Positions 1-6,110 of a stretch of DNA of 6,110 bases are shown one piece after another. Source of the DNA: an uncultured Candidatus Pelagibacter sp. (lineage in GTDB: Bacteria > Pseudomonadota > Alphaproteobacteria > Pelagibacterales > Pelagibacteraceae). Position 1 is the first letter of the stretch; the number at the start of each line of letters is the position of its first letter. The stretch covers positions 1 to 6,110 of the forward strand of contig CAJQSU010000032.1 in NCBI GenBank assembly GCA_905616435.1. Reading direction: 5' to 3'. Both the position numbers and the translations under genes were made by a program. The notes beneath the pieces were generated by a model that saw only the letters and a list, made by a program, of their open reading frames with translations, was not told where the DNA came from and ran no database searches.

Positions 1-1
1 A

Positions 2-421
2 CCACTTCCTCCAATGCTTATGTTTGATAGAATAACTGAAATTACCGACGATAAAGGAACTTATAACAAAGGTTCTTTGAAGGCTGAATTAGATATTAAG
101 GACGATCTTTGGTTTTTTGAATGTCACTTTAAAGGTGATCCTGTTATGCCTGGATGTTTAGGTCTTGATGCAATGTGGCAACTAGTTGGGTTTTACCTAG
201 GCTGGCTTGGAAACCCAGGTAAAGGAAGAGCTCTTGGTGTGGGAACAGTTAAATTTACAGGTGAAGTTATAAAAAGTGTAAAAAATGTTAAGTATGAAAT
301 TAGTATGAAAAAAATTATGGCTCCTGGGGGAACAACAGTTGGTTTGGCAAATGGTTTGGTGTTTGCAGATGACAAAAAAATTTATTCCGCAGAAAGTTTA
401 AAAGTAGGATTATTTAAATAA
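2..421 (+). CDS. fabA: 3-hydroxydecanoyl-ACP dehydratase/isomerase FabA (5' partial)
   Basis: FabA dehydrates 3-hydroxyacyl-ACP and, at the C10 stage, isomerises trans-2- to cis-3-decenoyl-ACP, the entry point of oxygen-independent unsaturated fatty acid synthesis in the cytosol. The open frame runs in from the left edge: the residues before the ATG at 14 read P-L-P-P, matching the family's conserved stretch just ahead of M-L-M-x-D-R. That ATG is therefore internal, and about 30 N-terminal residues of a roughly 170-residue protein lie outside the window. The hot-dog fold core is unmistakable: W-F-F-E-C-H-F, then [16 protein letters not shown]. The catalytic His (codon 125-127) and Asp (codon 167-169) are 14 residues apart, as in E. 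coli His70/Asp84. The C-terminus ends in the typical L-K-V-G-L-F. The stop overlaps the fabB start by one base, indicating an operon. Identification is very secure; the true start and promoter are not visible. Confidence 0.97.
   Translation, partial: PLPPMLMFDRITEITDDKGTYNKGSLKAELDIKDDLWFFECHFKGDPVMPGCLGLDAMWQLVGFYLGWLGNPGKGRALGVGTVKFTGEVIKSVKNVKYEISMKKIMAPGGTTVGLANGLVFADDKKIYSAESLKVGLFK
406..409 (+). promoter_or_regulatory. Probable ribosome binding site of fabB
   Basis: AGGA lies inside the last codons of fabA, 11 nt before the fabB ATG. Together with the TAATG stop/start overlap this fixes the fabB start at 421 and suggests translational coupling. Confidence 0.5.
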
Positions 422-1632
422 TGAGAAGAGTTGTTGTTACAGGTTTAGGAATTGTATCTTGCTTAGGAAATAATCAAGAAGAAGTTCATCAGTCGTTATT
501 AAATTCAAAATCAGGAATTTCTTTTGCAGAAGAATATAAAGAGCATAATTTAAAGAGTCATATCCATGGAAAACCAAATATAAATCTAATGGACCACATT
601 GATCGAAAAACTATTCGATTTATGGGTTCTGGATCTGCTTATAATTATATAGCAATGAAAGAAGCTATCAAAGACTCTGGTCTAGAAGAAAAAGATGTAA
701 GTAATTATAAAACTGGAATCGTAATGGGCTCTGGTGGTCCTTCAATTGAAAACGTTGTTTTATCAGTTGATAAAACTAGAGCTAAAACTCCAAAATTAAT
801 GGGACCCTTTGTTGTTCCAAGAACAATGGCAAGTACGGCATCAGCTACTCTTGCTGTACCTTTTAAAATTAAAGGTGTGAACTATACAATGAGCTCAGCG
901 TGCGCAACAAGTGGACATTGTATTGGTCATGCGAGTGAATTAATTCAAATGGGTAAACAAAATGTTGTCTTTGCGGGTGGCAGTGAAGAGCTTCACTGGG
1001 CTATGACTGCAATGTTTGATGCAATGACTGCCCTTTCGTCTAAATATAATGATACTCCAGAAAAAGCATCAAGAGCCTATGACAAAACTAGAGATGGTTT
1101 TGTAATTGCAGGTGGTGGTGGTGTATTAGTGCTTGAAGAATATGAACATGCTAAAGCTAGAGGTGCTCAAGTATATGCTGAATTAACTGGTTATGGAGCA
1201 ACTTCAGATGGTTATGACATGGTAGCGCCATCTGGTGAAGGAGCTGTAAGATGTATGAAAATGGCTTTAGCGACAGCAAAAAATAAAGTTGATTATATAA
1301 ATACTCACGGTACTTCAACTCCAGTAGGAGATGTTACTGAATTAAGAAGTGTTGGAGAAACATTTGGAGATGATGTTCCAAAAATTAGTTCAACTAAATC
1401 ATTATCTGGTCACCCTCTGGGTGCTGCTTCAGTTCATGAGGCAATCTACTGTTTGATCATGATGAAAAATAATTTTATTACTGGGTCTGCAAACATTGAA
1501 AATATGGATGATGAGGCTAAAAAATTTCCAATTGTAACTAAGACAGAAACGGGTGTTACTTTAAATACAGTCATGTCTAACAGTTTTGGTTTTGGTGGAA
1601 CTAACGCTGCTTTAATTTTTGAAAAGGTTTAA
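421..1632 (+). CDS. fabB: 3-oxoacyl-ACP synthase I FabB
   Basis: A condensing enzyme that elongates acyl-ACP with malonyl-ACP. In FabA/FabB organisms it extends the cis-3-decenoyl intermediate and is needed for unsaturated fatty acids. The 403 residues match the usual length of about 405 for FabB. The thiolase-fold N-terminus ([10 protein letters not shown]) is present, and the catalytic triad is complete: Cys161 in S-S-A-C-A-T-S, His296 in [11 protein letters not shown] and His331 in S-G-H-P-L-G-A-A. The structural Lys326 (S-S-T-K-S) and the C-terminal G-F-G-G-T-N loop (390-395) are also there. FabF is the main alternative, but the pairing with fabA and the overall length and sequence fit FabB. 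The start at 421 overlaps the fabA stop by one base, and fabI begins 3 nt after the stop, so the three genes are probably cotranscribed. Nothing is broken or missing. Confidence 0.97.
   Translation: MRRVVVTGLGIVSCLGNNQEEVHQSLLNSKSGISFAEEYKEHNLKSHIHGKPNINLMDHIDRKTIRFMGSGSAYNYIAMKEAIKDSGLEEKDVSNYKTGIVMGSGGPSIENVVLSVDKTRAKTPKLMGPFVVPRTMASTASATLAVPFKIKGVNYTMSSACATSGHCIGHASELIQMGKQNVVFAGGSEELHWAMTAMFDAMTALSSKYNDTPEKASRAYDKTRDGFVIAGGGGVLVLEEYEHAKARGAQVYAELTGYGATSDGYDMVAPSGEGAVRCMKMALATAKNKVDYINTHGTSTPVGDVTELRSVGETFGDDVPKISSTKSLSGHPLGAASVHEAIYCLIMMKNNFITGSANIENMDDEAKKFPIVTKTETGVTLNTVMSNSFGFGGTNAALIFEKV
1622..1627 (+). promoter_or_regulatory. Probable ribosome binding site of fabI
   Basis: AAAAGG within the last fabB codons sits 8 nt before the ATG at 1636. 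It supports that start over the in-frame ATG at 1645, for which the spacing would be 17 nt. Confidence 0.5.
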
Positions 1633-1635
1633 GTT

Positions 1636-2421
1636 ATGAGTTTGATGAATGGTAAAAGGGGATTAATCATGGGTGTTGCTAATGAAAGATCTATTGCTTG
1701 GGGAATTTCACAAAAACTCGCTGAAGCAGGTGCTGAACTTGCATTCACTTATTTGGGGGACGCCTTGAAAAAAAGAGTTATCCCTTTAGCAGAAAAATTA
1801 AATTCAAAAAATACATTTAGTTGTGATGTTGAAAACAAAGATGAGGTAGTAAAATTATTCAAAGATATTAAATCTTTATGGGGTGAAATTGATTTTGTAG
1901 TTCATGCTGTAGCCTTTTCTGACAAATCAGAACTATCAGGTGAGTACCTAAATACTACCAGGGAAAACTTTTTAAAAAGTATGTTAATTTCGTGCTTTTC
2001 ATTTACAGAAGTTGCAAAAGAAGCTTCTAAGATAATGAAAGAAGGTGGCAGTATGTTAACATTAACCTACGAGTCTAACAAAGCTATTCCAAATTATAAC
2101 GTAATGGGTGTTTGTAAATCTGCTCTTGAAGCAAGTGTTAAGTACCTTGCAAGAGACTTGGGTTCTAAAGGAATGAGGGTAAATGCAATAAGTGCGGGAC
2201 CTATTAAAACATTGGCAGCTTCTGCTATTGGAGATGCAAAATTCTTATATAAATGGAATGCAGACCATTCTTTCCTTAAAAGAAACGTCGACATCCATGA
2301 TGTTGGAAATTCAGCATTATATTTATTAAGTGACCTTGCAAACGGTGTTACTGGTGAAATTCACTACGTAGATGCCGGATATAACAAAGTTGGGATGCCG
2401 GATCCTAAAAATATCACTTAA
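1636..2421 (+). CDS. fabI: Enoyl-ACP reductase FabI (NADH-dependent)
   Basis: FabI reduces trans-2-enoyl-ACP to acyl-ACP, the last step of each elongation cycle. At 261 residues it matches E. coli FabI (262). It is a Rossmann-fold SDR-type enzyme with the FabI-specific cofactor motif G-V-A-N-E-R-S-I-A-W-G at 13-23 and C-D-V at 63-65. The active site Tyr145 and Tyr154, with Lys161 in Y-x6-K, lie in I-P-N-Y-N-V-M-G-V-C-K. The C-terminal G-E-x-x-Y-V-D-A-G-Y is typical. By alignment from memory, position 93 is Ala (H-A-V-A-F-S-D-K) where E. coli has Gly93, and position 201 is Ala where E. coli has Phe203. Both are triclosan-contact positions, and Ala at them recalls rhizobial/alphaproteobacterial FabI paralogues. 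The gene lies 3 nt after fabB, consistent with one operon. An ATG at 1645 is a less likely start. FabI identity is secure; inhibitor sensitivity is an inference. Confidence 0.95.
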   Translation: MSLMNGKRGLIMGVANERSIAWGISQKLAEAGAELAFTYLGDALKKRVIPLAEKLNSKNTFSCDVENKDEVVKLFKDIKSLWGEIDFVVHAVAFSDKSELSGEYLNTTRENFLKSMLISCFSFTEVAKEASKIMKEGGSMLTLTYESNKAIPNYNVMGVCKSALEASVKYLARDLGSKGMRVNAISAGPIKTLAASAIGDAKFLYKWNADHSFLKRNVDIHDVGNSALYLLSDLANGVTGEIHYVDAGYNKVGMPDPKNIT

Positions 2422-2433
2422 ACTAATAGTATT

Positions 2434-4056
2434 TTGAAAAAAACAAGACATGCTGATGCTCTTTTTGCTTTTGTAAAATCTATTAAGTTTAATACTCAAA
2501 ATTATATTCCAAATGAAGGTGCATCTTTTTCTTTATTTCGTATTGAAATTTTATCAGGTCTTACCGTTGCTTTAGCTTTGGTTCCAGAGGCCGTTGCATT
2601 TGCCTTCGTTGCTGGTGTTCCACCTTTGTCAGGTCTTTATGCGGCTTTTATAGTTGGTTTAATTACAGCAATACTAGGAGGCCGTCCTGGCATGATATCA
2701 GGTGCTACAGGAGCTTTGGCAGTTGTAATGGTTGCACTTGTCATGGACCATGGTGCAGAATATTTGTTTGCCACTGTGGTTTTAATGGGATTATTACAAT
2801 TAATCGCCGGTCTATTTAAGTTGGGAAAATTTATCAGAATGGTTCCCGAACCTGTAATGCTTGGTTTTGTTAATGGATTAGCAATAGTAATTGGAGTTTC
2901 TCAACTTAGTCAATTTAAGATAATGAATTCTCTTGGAGAGTTGGTTTGGATTACTGGTGACACGTTACTTTACTCAATTATATTTGTTGCTTTCACAATG
3001 TTTATTATTTGGTTTTTACCTAAAATAACAAAAATATTACCATCCACATTGGTAGCTATATTATTTACAACCATCTTTGTTTTAACATTAAAAATTAATA
3101 TACCCAATGTTGGTGACCTTGCTAGTGTTAAAGGTGGTATTCCAAATTTTTTAATACCAAATGTTCCTTTTAATTTTGAAACTTTTAAAATCATTTTCCC
3201 ATATGCATTTATATTAGCCTCAATTGGTTTGATAGAAAGTTTATTAACTTTAAATTTAGTTGGAGAAATTACCAATAAGAGAGGTGGTGCAAGCAAAGAG
3301 TGTTTGGCCCAAGGTTTAGCAAATACTGTTACTGGTTTTTTTGGAGGAATGGGTGGTTGTGCGATGATCGGACAATCTATGATAAATGTTAGATCTGGTG
3401 GTAGAACACGTATTGCGGGGATATCAGCTGCTTTATTTTTATTGGTATTTATTTTGTTTGCCTCCTCATATATTGAAATGATACCAATTGCTGCTTTGGT
3501 AGGAGTTATGTTTATGGTCGTAATAGGTACATTTGCTTGGAATTCTTTAAAAATATTACGTGTTGTTCCTAAAAGTGATGCTTTAGTTACTATACTTGTG
3601 ACCGTAGTTACTGTCATGGAAGATTTAGCGGTTGCAGTAATAGTTGGTGTAATCGTATCTGCTCTCGTGTTTGCGTGGAAATCTGCTTCAAAAATTAGAG
3701 CTATAGAAAGATCTTCTAAAACAGAAAAAGGTGCAAAAGTTTATGAGATAGAAGGGCCGCTTTTTTTTAGTTCTACCAATAGTTTTTTGGAAATATTTAA
3801 TCCATCAGAAGATCCAAAAATAATCATTATTGATTTTGCAAAGTCAAAAGTAATTGATCAATCTGCTTTAAAAGCAATTGAAGATATTGCAGAAAAATAT
3901 AATGGCTTAGGAAAAAAAGTTAAACTCAGACATTTAACTAAGGACTGTCATAAATTACTAACTAGATCAGGACAACTTGTTGTCGATAGCGATGACGACC
4001 CAGAATACGGAATTGCGGTTGATTATGGAGTAAAATTAGGAATTTTTGGTAGATAA
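2434..4056 (+). CDS. SulP/SLC26 family anion transporter with STAS domain
   Basis: An inner-membrane secondary anion transporter of the SulP family (often annotated as sulfate permease); the substrate is not determinable here. The 540 residues fit the family. A short cytosolic N-terminus is followed by a membrane domain at about 35-415. It begins with P-E-A-V-A-F-A in the first membrane segment (51-57) and continues with P-P-L-S-G-L-Y (63-69) and the signature G-G-R-P-G-M-I-S-G-A-T-G-A-L-A (82-96). G-L-I-E-S (265-269) and the glycine-rich G-G-M-G-G-C-A-M-I-G-Q-S (304-315) follow. A STAS domain occupies about 434-540, with the family loop as D-Q-S-A-L (Asp475, Ser477). The start is a TTG at 2434 with no Shine-Dalgarno; the first in-frame ATG is near codon 87, inside conserved sequence, so it cannot be the start. 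It follows fabI by 12 nt in the same frame and is probably in the fab operon. Candidate substrates are bicarbonate, sulfate or dicarboxylates. The family call is firm and the function open. Confidence 0.93.
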   Translation: MKKTRHADALFAFVKSIKFNTQNYIPNEGASFSLFRIEILSGLTVALALVPEAVAFAFVAGVPPLSGLYAAFIVGLITAILGGRPGMISGATGALAVVMVALVMDHGAEYLFATVVLMGLLQLIAGLFKLGKFIRMVPEPVMLGFVNGLAIVIGVSQLSQFKIMNSLGELVWITGDTLLYSIIFVAFTMFIIWFLPKITKILPSTLVAILFTTIFVLTLKINIPNVGDLASVKGGIPNFLIPNVPFNFETFKIIFPYAFILASIGLIESLLTLNLVGEITNKRGGASKECLAQGLANTVTGFFGGMGGCAMIGQSMINVRSGGRTRIAGISAALFLLVFILFASSYIEMIPIAALVGVMFMVVIGTFAWNSLKILRVVPKSDALVTILVTVVTVMEDLAVAVIVGVIVSALVFAWKSASKIRAIERSSKTEKGAKVYEIEGPLFFSSTNSFLEIFNPSEDPKIIIIDFAKSKVIDQSALKAIEDIAEKYNGLGKKVKLRHLTKDCHKLLTRSGQLVVDSDDDPEYGIAVDYGVKLGIFGR

Positions 4057-4100
4057 AATCCCAGAACTTTCACTCCACGCTTTCAAAATTTTAATTTAAA
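4057..4100. other. Convergent sulP/pnp intergenic gap
   Basis: A short tail-to-tail spacer. It holds only AT-rich self-complementary stretches (AAAATTTT, and AATTTAAATT at 4093-4102 running into the second pnp stop). I see no GC-rich stem followed by a T-run on either strand, so a bidirectional intrinsic terminator is not supported. Confidence 0.5.
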
Positions 4101-4103
4101 TTA

Positions 4104-6110
4104 TTATTCAGCTGCCTGCTTCATAGAAAGTTTAACTTTACCCCTATCAAAACCAATCACTTTAACTTTTACCTCGTCACCTTCTTTGACAACATCGGTA
4201 ACTTTTTCTACTCTTTTAGCAGCAAGTTCTGATATGTGAACAAGACCATCTTGTTTACCTAAGAAGTTAACAAATGCACCAAACTCCATAATCTTCATCA
4301 CTTTACCTGAGTAGATTTTGTTTAGTTCAGCTTTTGCAGTAATGTCTTTAATAATTTGCATAGCAATGTTTCTAGACTCTTCGTCTGGAGCAGCAACAGT
4401 TACTACGCCCTCGTCATTCACATCAACTTTTGCACCAGACTTTTCAACAATCTCTCTAATCGTTGCGCCACCTTTTCCAATAACAGCTGCAATATCTTTT
4501 TTATCAACAGTTATCTGTTCCATTTTTGGAGTATATTGTCCGACATCAGCTCTTGATTCACTTAAAGCTTTATTCATTTCACCTAAGATATGAACTCTTC
4601 CATCTTTAGCCTGTTTTAAAGCCTGCTCCATAATTTCAAAAGTAATACCTGTAATTTTGATATCCATTTGAAGTGAGGTAATTCCATCTTTAGTTCCAGC
4701 AACTTTAAAGTCCATGTCTCCTAAATGATCTTCATCACCTAAAATATCTGATAGAACACTAAAATCATCACCTTCTTTAATTAAACCCATTGCAATACCT
4801 GCAACTGGTTCTTTAATTGGTACTCCTGCATCCATTAACGAAAGAGATGCACCACAAACACTTGCCATTGAAGAAGAGCCGTTAGATTCTGTAATATCTG
4901 AAACTATTCTAAAAGTGTAAGGAAACTCCTCTTTTGAAGGTAGTGAGGATTTAATTGCTCTCCATGCTAATTTTCCATGCCCAACTTCTCTTCTACCTGT
5001 TCCAATTCTTCCCGTTTCACCTACTGAAAAAGGAGGAAAATTATAGTGAAGCATAAATCTTTCTCGATGTTGTCCATCTAAACTCTCTAATCTTTGTTCA
5101 TCGTCAGATGTCCCTAAAGTAGTAACAACAATCGCTTGTGTTTCTCCTCGAGTAAATAGTGCTGATCCATGAGTTCTTGGCAAAATGCCAACTTCACATT
5201 CAATAGCCCTTACATCAGATAAACCTCTACCATCAATTCTTTTTTTATTTTTAAGAATATCAGTTCTCACAATAGATTTTTCGAGATTTTTTAATTCATC
5301 ACTCACATCAAAATCAGAATAACTTTCATCTTCTGCAAAAAGCTTCTTGGCTTTATCAGTAACTTCTGAAATTTGACTTGATCTATCTTGCTTATCTATT
5401 GTCGCAAAAGCTTTTGTTAAGTCTTTTGTAAATTCACTTGCAAGTTTTTTCTTAACTTCAGATAAATCTTTCTTTTCAACGATCCACTCTGGTTTTCTAC
5501 ATTCCTTAGCAAGTTCCTCTATCATTTTAATTATTGGAACAAAACCTTCGTGACCAAATTTAACTGCATCTAACATCACTTTTTCAGTTAAACCTTTGGT
5601 TTCTGACTCAACCATAAGTACGGCATCTTTTGTGCCTGCAACAACTAAATCTAAACTAGAGTTTTCTAATTCTGCTTTTGATGGATTAAGAATAAACTTA
5701 CCATCGACATAACCTACCCTAGATGCTCCTACAGGGCCCATAAACGGCATTCCTGAAATAGCTAGCGCTGCTGAAGAAGCGTTGATTGCTAAAACATCTG
5801 GTTGGTTGTCTTTGTCGTATGAAATTACTGTTGGTAACAACTGAACTTCATTTTTAAATTCACTGGGAAACAAAGGTCTGATTGGTCTGTCGATCAATCT
5901 TGAGATTAATTGTTCACTTTCAGTTGGTCTTGCTTCTCTTTTAAAATATCCACCAGGAATTTTTCCACCTGCATAATATTTTTCTTGGTAGTTAACTGAT
6001 AATGGAAAATAATCCATATCTGGATTTACTTTCTTTGCTCCTACTACTGTTGCTAAAATAACTGTTTCACCACATGTAGCAATAATTGCTCCATCTGCCT
6101 GTCTTGCTAC
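4104..6110 (-). CDS. pnp: Polyribonucleotide nucleotidyltransferase PNPase (5' partial)
   Basis: PNPase is a trimeric 3'-5' phosphorolytic exoribonuclease acting in cytosolic mRNA decay and RNA quality control. The frame is open to the right edge: 31 further residues (from V-A-R-Q-A-D-G-A) precede the Met at 6017, so that Met is internal. About 20 N-terminal residues are missing, and 668 are visible. In visible numbering: first RNase PH domain to about 170, with the RNA-contact loop as Y-F-K-R (E. coli F-F-R-R); a lysine-rich helical linker at about 180-285; second RNase PH domain at about 290-520. The phosphate-site S-S-S lies at 412-414. The catalytic Asp461, Asp467 and Lys469 sit in [12 protein letters not shown] (E. 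coli Asp486/Asp492/Lys494). A KH domain with V-I-G-K-G-G (543-548) and an S1 domain (about 599-665) follow. The protein ends three residues after the S1 core, lacking the tail seen in E. coli. The stop is a tandem TAA TAA (4106-4101). In many bacteria rpsO lies upstream, which is outside this window. Identification is very secure. Confidence 0.97.
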   Translation of the reverse strand, partial: VARQADGAIIATCGETVILATVVGAKKVNPDMDYFPLSVNYQEKYYAGGKIPGGYFKREARPTESEQLISRLIDRPIRPLFPSEFKNEVQLLPTVISYDKDNQPDVLAINASSAALAISGMPFMGPVGASRVGYVDGKFILNPSKAELENSSLDLVVAGTKDAVLMVESETKGLTEKVMLDAVKFGHEGFVPIIKMIEELAKECRKPEWIVEKKDLSEVKKKLASEFTKDLTKAFATIDKQDRSSQISEVTDKAKKLFAEDESYSDFDVSDELKNLEKSIVRTDILKNKKRIDGRGLSDVRAIECEVGILPRTHGSALFTRGETQAIVVTTLGTSDDEQRLESLDGQHRERFMLHYNFPPFSVGETGRIGTGRREVGHGKLAWRAIKSSLPSKEEFPYTFRIVSDITESNGSSSMASVCGASLSLMDAGVPIKEPVAGIAMGLIKEGDDFSVLSDILGDEDHLGDMDFKVAGTKDGITSLQMDIKITGITFEIMEQALKQAKDGRVHILGEMNKALSESRADVGQYTPKMEQITVDKKDIAAVIGKGGATIREIVEKSGAKVDVNDEGVVTVAAPDEESRNIAMQIIKDITAKAELNKIYSGKVMKIMEFGAFVNFLGKQDGLVHISELAAKRVEKVTDVVKEGDEVKVKVIGFDRGKVKLSMKQAAE

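Noticed and set aside
14..16. ATG at 14 as the fabA start, and the minus-strand ATG at 6017-6015 as the pnp start
   Set aside because: Both frames stay open to the window edges, and the upstream residues match the conserved family sequence, so these Mets are internal and the genes are truncated by the window.
1111..1122. (GGT)4 tandem repeat in fabB
   Set aside because: It encodes the conserved Gly-Gly-Gly-Gly of the FabB family (A-G-G-G-G-V), so it reflects protein constraint rather than a functional DNA repeat.
2094..2294. Minus-strand open frame opposite fabI, and a similar one at 193-375 opposite fabA
   Set aside because: Both are short and antisense to catalytic regions of well-identified enzymes, with no independent support.
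2970..3617. Long minus-strand open frame of 215 codons opposite sulP
   Set aside because: It lies wholly antisense to conserved SulP membrane segments. Its translation is low-complexity (rich in I, T, K, P, N) with no recognisable domain, as expected from the reverse complement of an AT-rich transporter gene.
3754..3768. GGGCCGC followed by T8, resembling a terminator tail or a slippery tract in sulP
   Set aside because: There is no upstream arm to form a stem, and the codons encode the conserved G-P-L-F-F of the STAS domain. The frame continues intact on both sides.
4318..4593. Two overlapping plus-strand open frames opposite pnp (4318-4593 and 4356-4556)
   Set aside because: Both are antisense to the conserved KH and second RNase PH regions of PNPase, have no recognisable motif and occupy different frames of the same stretch; they are shadows.

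Overview
The window looks like a piece of a compact, AT-rich alphaproteobacterial chromosome. The best guess is a SAR11/Pelagibacterales-type marine bacterium. The reasons are low GC (roughly one third by eye, not computed), very short intergenic gaps, the gene set fabA-fabB-fabI, and a FabI of the rhizobial/alphaproteobacterial type. The lineage is an inference from style and protein similarity, not from a marker gene.

Positions 2-4056 hold four genes on the + strand that look like one operon: fabA (5' end cut by the window edge), fabB, fabI and a SulP/SLC26-type anion transporter with a C-terminal STAS domain. fabA and fabB overlap by one base (TAATG), fabB and fabI are 3 nt apart, and fabI and sulP are 12 nt apart. 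Positions 4104-6110 hold pnp on the - strand, convergent with sulP and cut at its 5' end by the right window edge. The 47-nt gap between sulP and pnp shows no convincing intrinsic terminator. No tRNA, rRNA, mobile element, CRISPR array or stretch of more than 50 bases without a gene is present.

FabA (dehydratase/isomerase), FabB (ketoacyl-ACP synthase I) and FabI (enoyl-ACP reductase) together give the oxygen-independent route to unsaturated fatty acids plus the final reduction of each elongation cycle. The transporter in the same run of genes may supply an anion connected to lipid synthesis, with bicarbonate for malonyl-CoA as one candidate. The E. coli SulP protein YchM/DauA has a STAS domain known to bind acyl carrier protein, so this arrangement deserves a second look. 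PNPase is an unrelated housekeeping RNA-degradation enzyme. I see no clearly novel system here: the genes are recognisable core metabolism, and the interest lies in the fab-SulP linkage, the FabI inhibitor-site residues and the unusual start of sulP.
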